NCBI RefSeq assembly: GCF_900103845.1
Contig: NZ_FNIJ01000006.1
Location: 62,001-126,000 of the forward strand
Length of the DNA: 64,000 nt
Direction: 5' to 3'
DNA from: Pseudomonas jinjuensis
GTDB lineage: Bacteria > Pseudomonadota > Gammaproteobacteria > Pseudomonadales > Pseudomonadaceae
The notes below the pieces were generated by a model. That model did no database searches. It saw nothing but the letters and a program-made list of their open reading frames with translations, and was not told the origin of the DNA. Shown here piece after piece: positions 62,113-64,000 of the stretch; within the stretch, counting starts at the first letter, position 1; every line of letters begins with the position of its first letter. The position numbers and the translations under genes are program-made.

Positions 62113-63126
62113 CTAAGGGGCGCCGGCCGCCTGCCGCCGCCATTGCGCGGGCGTCATCCCGGTCCAGCGCTTGAATGCCCGCCAGAAGGTGCTGGGCTCG
62201 GCGAAGCCCAGACCCTGCCCGATGTCCGCCAGCGCCTGCGAGCTATTGGCCACGGCGTGCAGCGCGGCGTCCCGGCGGGCCTCGTCGAGCAGGCTGGAAA
62301 AGTCCAGCTGCCGCCGCTGCATGCGCCGCGCCAGCGTGCGCGGGCTCAGGCCCAGCGCCTCGGCGGCGCGATCGCGGGTCGGAACCTGCCCGTACAGCTG
62401 CGAATCGATCCAGCGCCGCAGGTCCTGGACCAGCACCTCCGGCGGGGACAATGCCGCCAGGCGCGCCGCCGCGTATTCCTGGTGGATGCGGGCCAGCTGG
62501 GCGTCGGCCTGGGGCAGCGGCGCATCCAGCACGGCGTTGTCGATCAGCACGCCGCTGAAGGCCTGGTCGAACTCCACGGGGCAGCGGAACGCCGCGTGGT
62601 AGCCCGCCATCGGCCCCACCGCGCCCTGGCTGAACTGCACCTTGAGCGGACGCAGGAAAGTCCCCGAGATCCAGTGCGCGAGGGCCACCACGGAGGCCAG
62701 CACGGCTTCGATCTGGTGCGGGCTGAACGGCAGCCGCCCCTGGCGCGGGTGATACACCAGCCAGCTGGACTGCGCCCCGGGAAGCATCTGCAGGCGCCCG
62801 CCGTCGCTGATCAGGCGCTGGTACTTCTGCACCACGGCGATGGACTCGCGCAGGGTGGGCGCCGACTGCAGCAGGTAACTGACCGCATTGAAGCTGGCGG
62901 GGCCGACCAGCGCTCCCGCCTTCAGGCCGAACCCCGGATCCCCCGTGACCCGCGCCGCCGCGCACCACAGCCGGGTGATGTGATCGATCGGCCAGCGCTC
63001 GCGCGCCATCTCGGTCAGCGGAATGCCGGCGGCCCCGAGCAGCGCATCGCGCTCCACGCCCTGGCGCTGCGCCGCGCCCAGGACGGTATTGACCCAACTC
63101 ATGGAAACGCTGGCCTGCAAGGTCAA
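62113..63126 (-). CDS. AraC-family regulator (arabinose-binding-like N-terminal domain)
   Basis: A 337-residue regulator. The N-terminal sensing region of the PF12625 type spans about residues 20-205 (GLKAGALVGPASFNAVSYLL near 65), and the C-terminal double HTH about 240-330 (RDRAAEALGLSPRTLARRMQ and LADIGQGLGFAEPSTFWRAF). It is convergent with the Crp/Fnr gene and divergent from the FAD-dependent dehydrogenase gene, which it probably controls. The ligand is unknown. Confidence 0.88.
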   Translation of the reverse strand: MTLQASVSMSWVNTVLGAAQRQGVERDALLGAAGIPLTEMARERWPIDHITRLWCAAARVTGDPGFGLKAGALVGPASFNAVSYLLQSAPTLRESIAVVQKYQRLISDGGRLQMLPGAQSSWLVYHPRQGRLPFSPHQIEAVLASVVALAHWISGTFLRPLKVQFSQGAVGPMAGYHAAFRCPVEFDQAFSGVLIDNAVLDAPLPQADAQLARIHQEYAAARLAALSPPEVLVQDLRRWIDSQLYGQVPTRDRAAEALGLSPRTLARRMQRRQLDFSSLLDEARRDAALHAVANSSQALADIGQGLGFAEPSTFWRAFKRWTGMTPAQWRRQAAGAP

Positions 63127-63227
63127 TTCCTCTGTCCTCCAAAGTCAATCTGCGCGGATCATAAGCAGCTATCGTCGTGCCCGACAAGGCGCCCTCCGGG
63201 AGCGCGATAACAAGAGGATCGACAACC

Positions 63228-64000
63228 ATGACCCTGCAATCGGACCTGCTGGTGGTCGGCGGCGGACTGGCCGGCATCGTCACCGCGCTGGAGGCCCTGC
63301 GCGCCGGAAGGCGCGTCACCCTGGTCGACCGCGACACCCCCGAGCGCTTCGGCGGGCTGGCCCTGTGGGCCTTCGGCGGCATGGCGCTGGTGGGCACGCC
63401 GCTGCAGGCGCGCATGGGCATTCCCGATACCCCGGAGGTGGCGCTGCGCGACTGGCTGCGCTTCGGCGAACTGCCGCCGGACGACGAATCCTCCCTGCAG
63501 TGGGCGCGTCATTACGTGGAGCACTCGCGTTCCCGGGTCTACGACTGGCTGCTGGGCGAAGGCGTGAAATTCATGCCGGCGGTGAACTGGGTCGAGCGTG
63601 GCCTGCAGGGCGAAGGCAACAGCCTGCCGCGCTACCACATCGTCTGGGGCACGGCGCGCGAGCTGACCCGGCGCCTGATCGCCGCCCTGCATGCCGCCGA
63701 CAGCGGCGGCCGCCTGCGCCTGCTGCACCGCCACCGCATCACCACCCTGGATCACCACGCCGGCAGGCTGCACGGCGCCGTGGCGGTGTGCGAGGACAGC
63801 GGCGCCGAGGTCCGCCTGCAGGCGCCGGTGGTGGTGCTGGCGATGGGCGGCATCAACGGCGGCCACGAGCAGACCCGCGCCAACTGGCCCTCGCAGCGCC
63901 CGCTCCCGGCCAGCCTGCTCAACGGCGCGCATCCCCATGCCGACGGCCGCCTGCACCACTGGGTCGCCGGGCACCTGGGCGGGCAGATCCGCCACGCCGG
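63228..64000 (+). CDS. FAD-dependent dehydrogenase (FAD_binding_2 family), 3' end cut by the window
   Basis: The first 257 codons of a flavoprotein, open to the end of the window. The start ATG 63228 follows AAGAGGA. The N-terminal FAD motif is DLLVVGGGLAGIVTALEALR (about residues 6-25), followed by ERFGGLALWAFGGMALVGTP, as in ketosteroid-dehydrogenase/fumarate-reductase-like enzymes annotated as 'FAD-binding dehydrogenase'. VVVLAMGGINGGHEQT (near 204) completes the nucleotide-binding part. Substrate is unknown. The divergent AraC gene is a probable regulator. Confidence 0.85.
   Translation, partial: MTLQSDLLVVGGGLAGIVTALEALRAGRRVTLVDRDTPERFGGLALWAFGGMALVGTPLQARMGIPDTPEVALRDWLRFGELPPDDESSLQWARHYVEHSRSRVYDWLLGEGVKFMPAVNWVERGLQGEGNSLPRYHIVWGTARELTRRLIAALHAADSGGRLRLLHRHRITTLDHHAGRLHGAVAVCEDSGAEVRLQAPVVVLAMGGINGGHEQTRANWPSQRPLPASLLNGAHPHADGRLHHWVAGHLGGQIRHA

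Overview
The window is GC-rich DNA from a gamma-proteobacterium of the Pseudomonas aeruginosa group, probably a relative of P. aeruginosa rather than that species. Three blocks match P. aeruginosa gene order as I remember it. These are tRNA-Pro/merR-like/ihfA/pheT/pheS/rplT/rpmI/infC/thrS/hydrolase; tetR/moaA with the gcl-hyi-glxR-glycerate kinase-pyruvate kinase cluster; and narK-GHJI followed by a parvulin gene. Other neighbours (oprC, cyaB, dctA, a mini-catalase, a TonB/ABC operon) are placed differently, and narK is one fused gene.

Bases 1 to about 9800 are the end of an integrated mobile element. It holds the tail of a P-type (Trb) conjugation operon (trbF, trbG, trbI, DUF2274). Next comes a patchwork of higBA, hipBA, an AbiE pair whose toxin is truncated, a DUF2274 remnant and a protein of unknown function. 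It ends with an excisionase-like HTH gene and a tyrosine integrase lying against the 3' end of tRNA-Pro(GGG), the presumed attachment site.

From 9.8 to 17.3 kb is the core translation cluster, all on the minus strand. From 17.5 to 28 kb are an alpha/beta hydrolase, an MvaT/MvaU-type silencer, a DUF3509 protein, a copper TonB receptor (OprC) with a DUF2946 protein, a cold-shock protein, tRNA-Val(GAC), a polyamine-type FAD oxidase, a C39 peptidase paired with a small double-glycine membrane protein, an FNT channel and moaA.

From 28 to 37 kb is a glyoxylate-to-pyruvate pathway. Gcl condenses glyoxylate to tartronate semialdehyde, Hyi interconverts it with hydroxypyruvate, GlxR reduces it to glycerate, a TtuD-type kinase gives 2-phosphoglycerate and pyruvate kinase closes the route (enolase is elsewhere). 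A RutR-like TetR regulator is nearby, and a TGTATACA-type motif recurs in the likely control regions. From 37 to 46 kb are transporters (urea, SstT, sulfate-binding protein, DctA), adenylate cyclase CyaB and a periplasmic mini-catalase. Many REP-like repeats lie between them.

From 46 to 56.3 kb is the respiratory nitrate reductase operon narK(fused)-G-H-J-I-ppiC. Convergent to it, from 56.3 to 61.4 kb, is a tightly coupled operon for an SBP, permease, ATPase, CopD-like protein and TonB receptor, which looks like a complete outer-plus-inner-membrane uptake line of unknown substrate. A divergent Dnr-type Crp/Fnr regulator follows. The window ends with an AraC regulator and a truncated FAD-dependent dehydrogenase.
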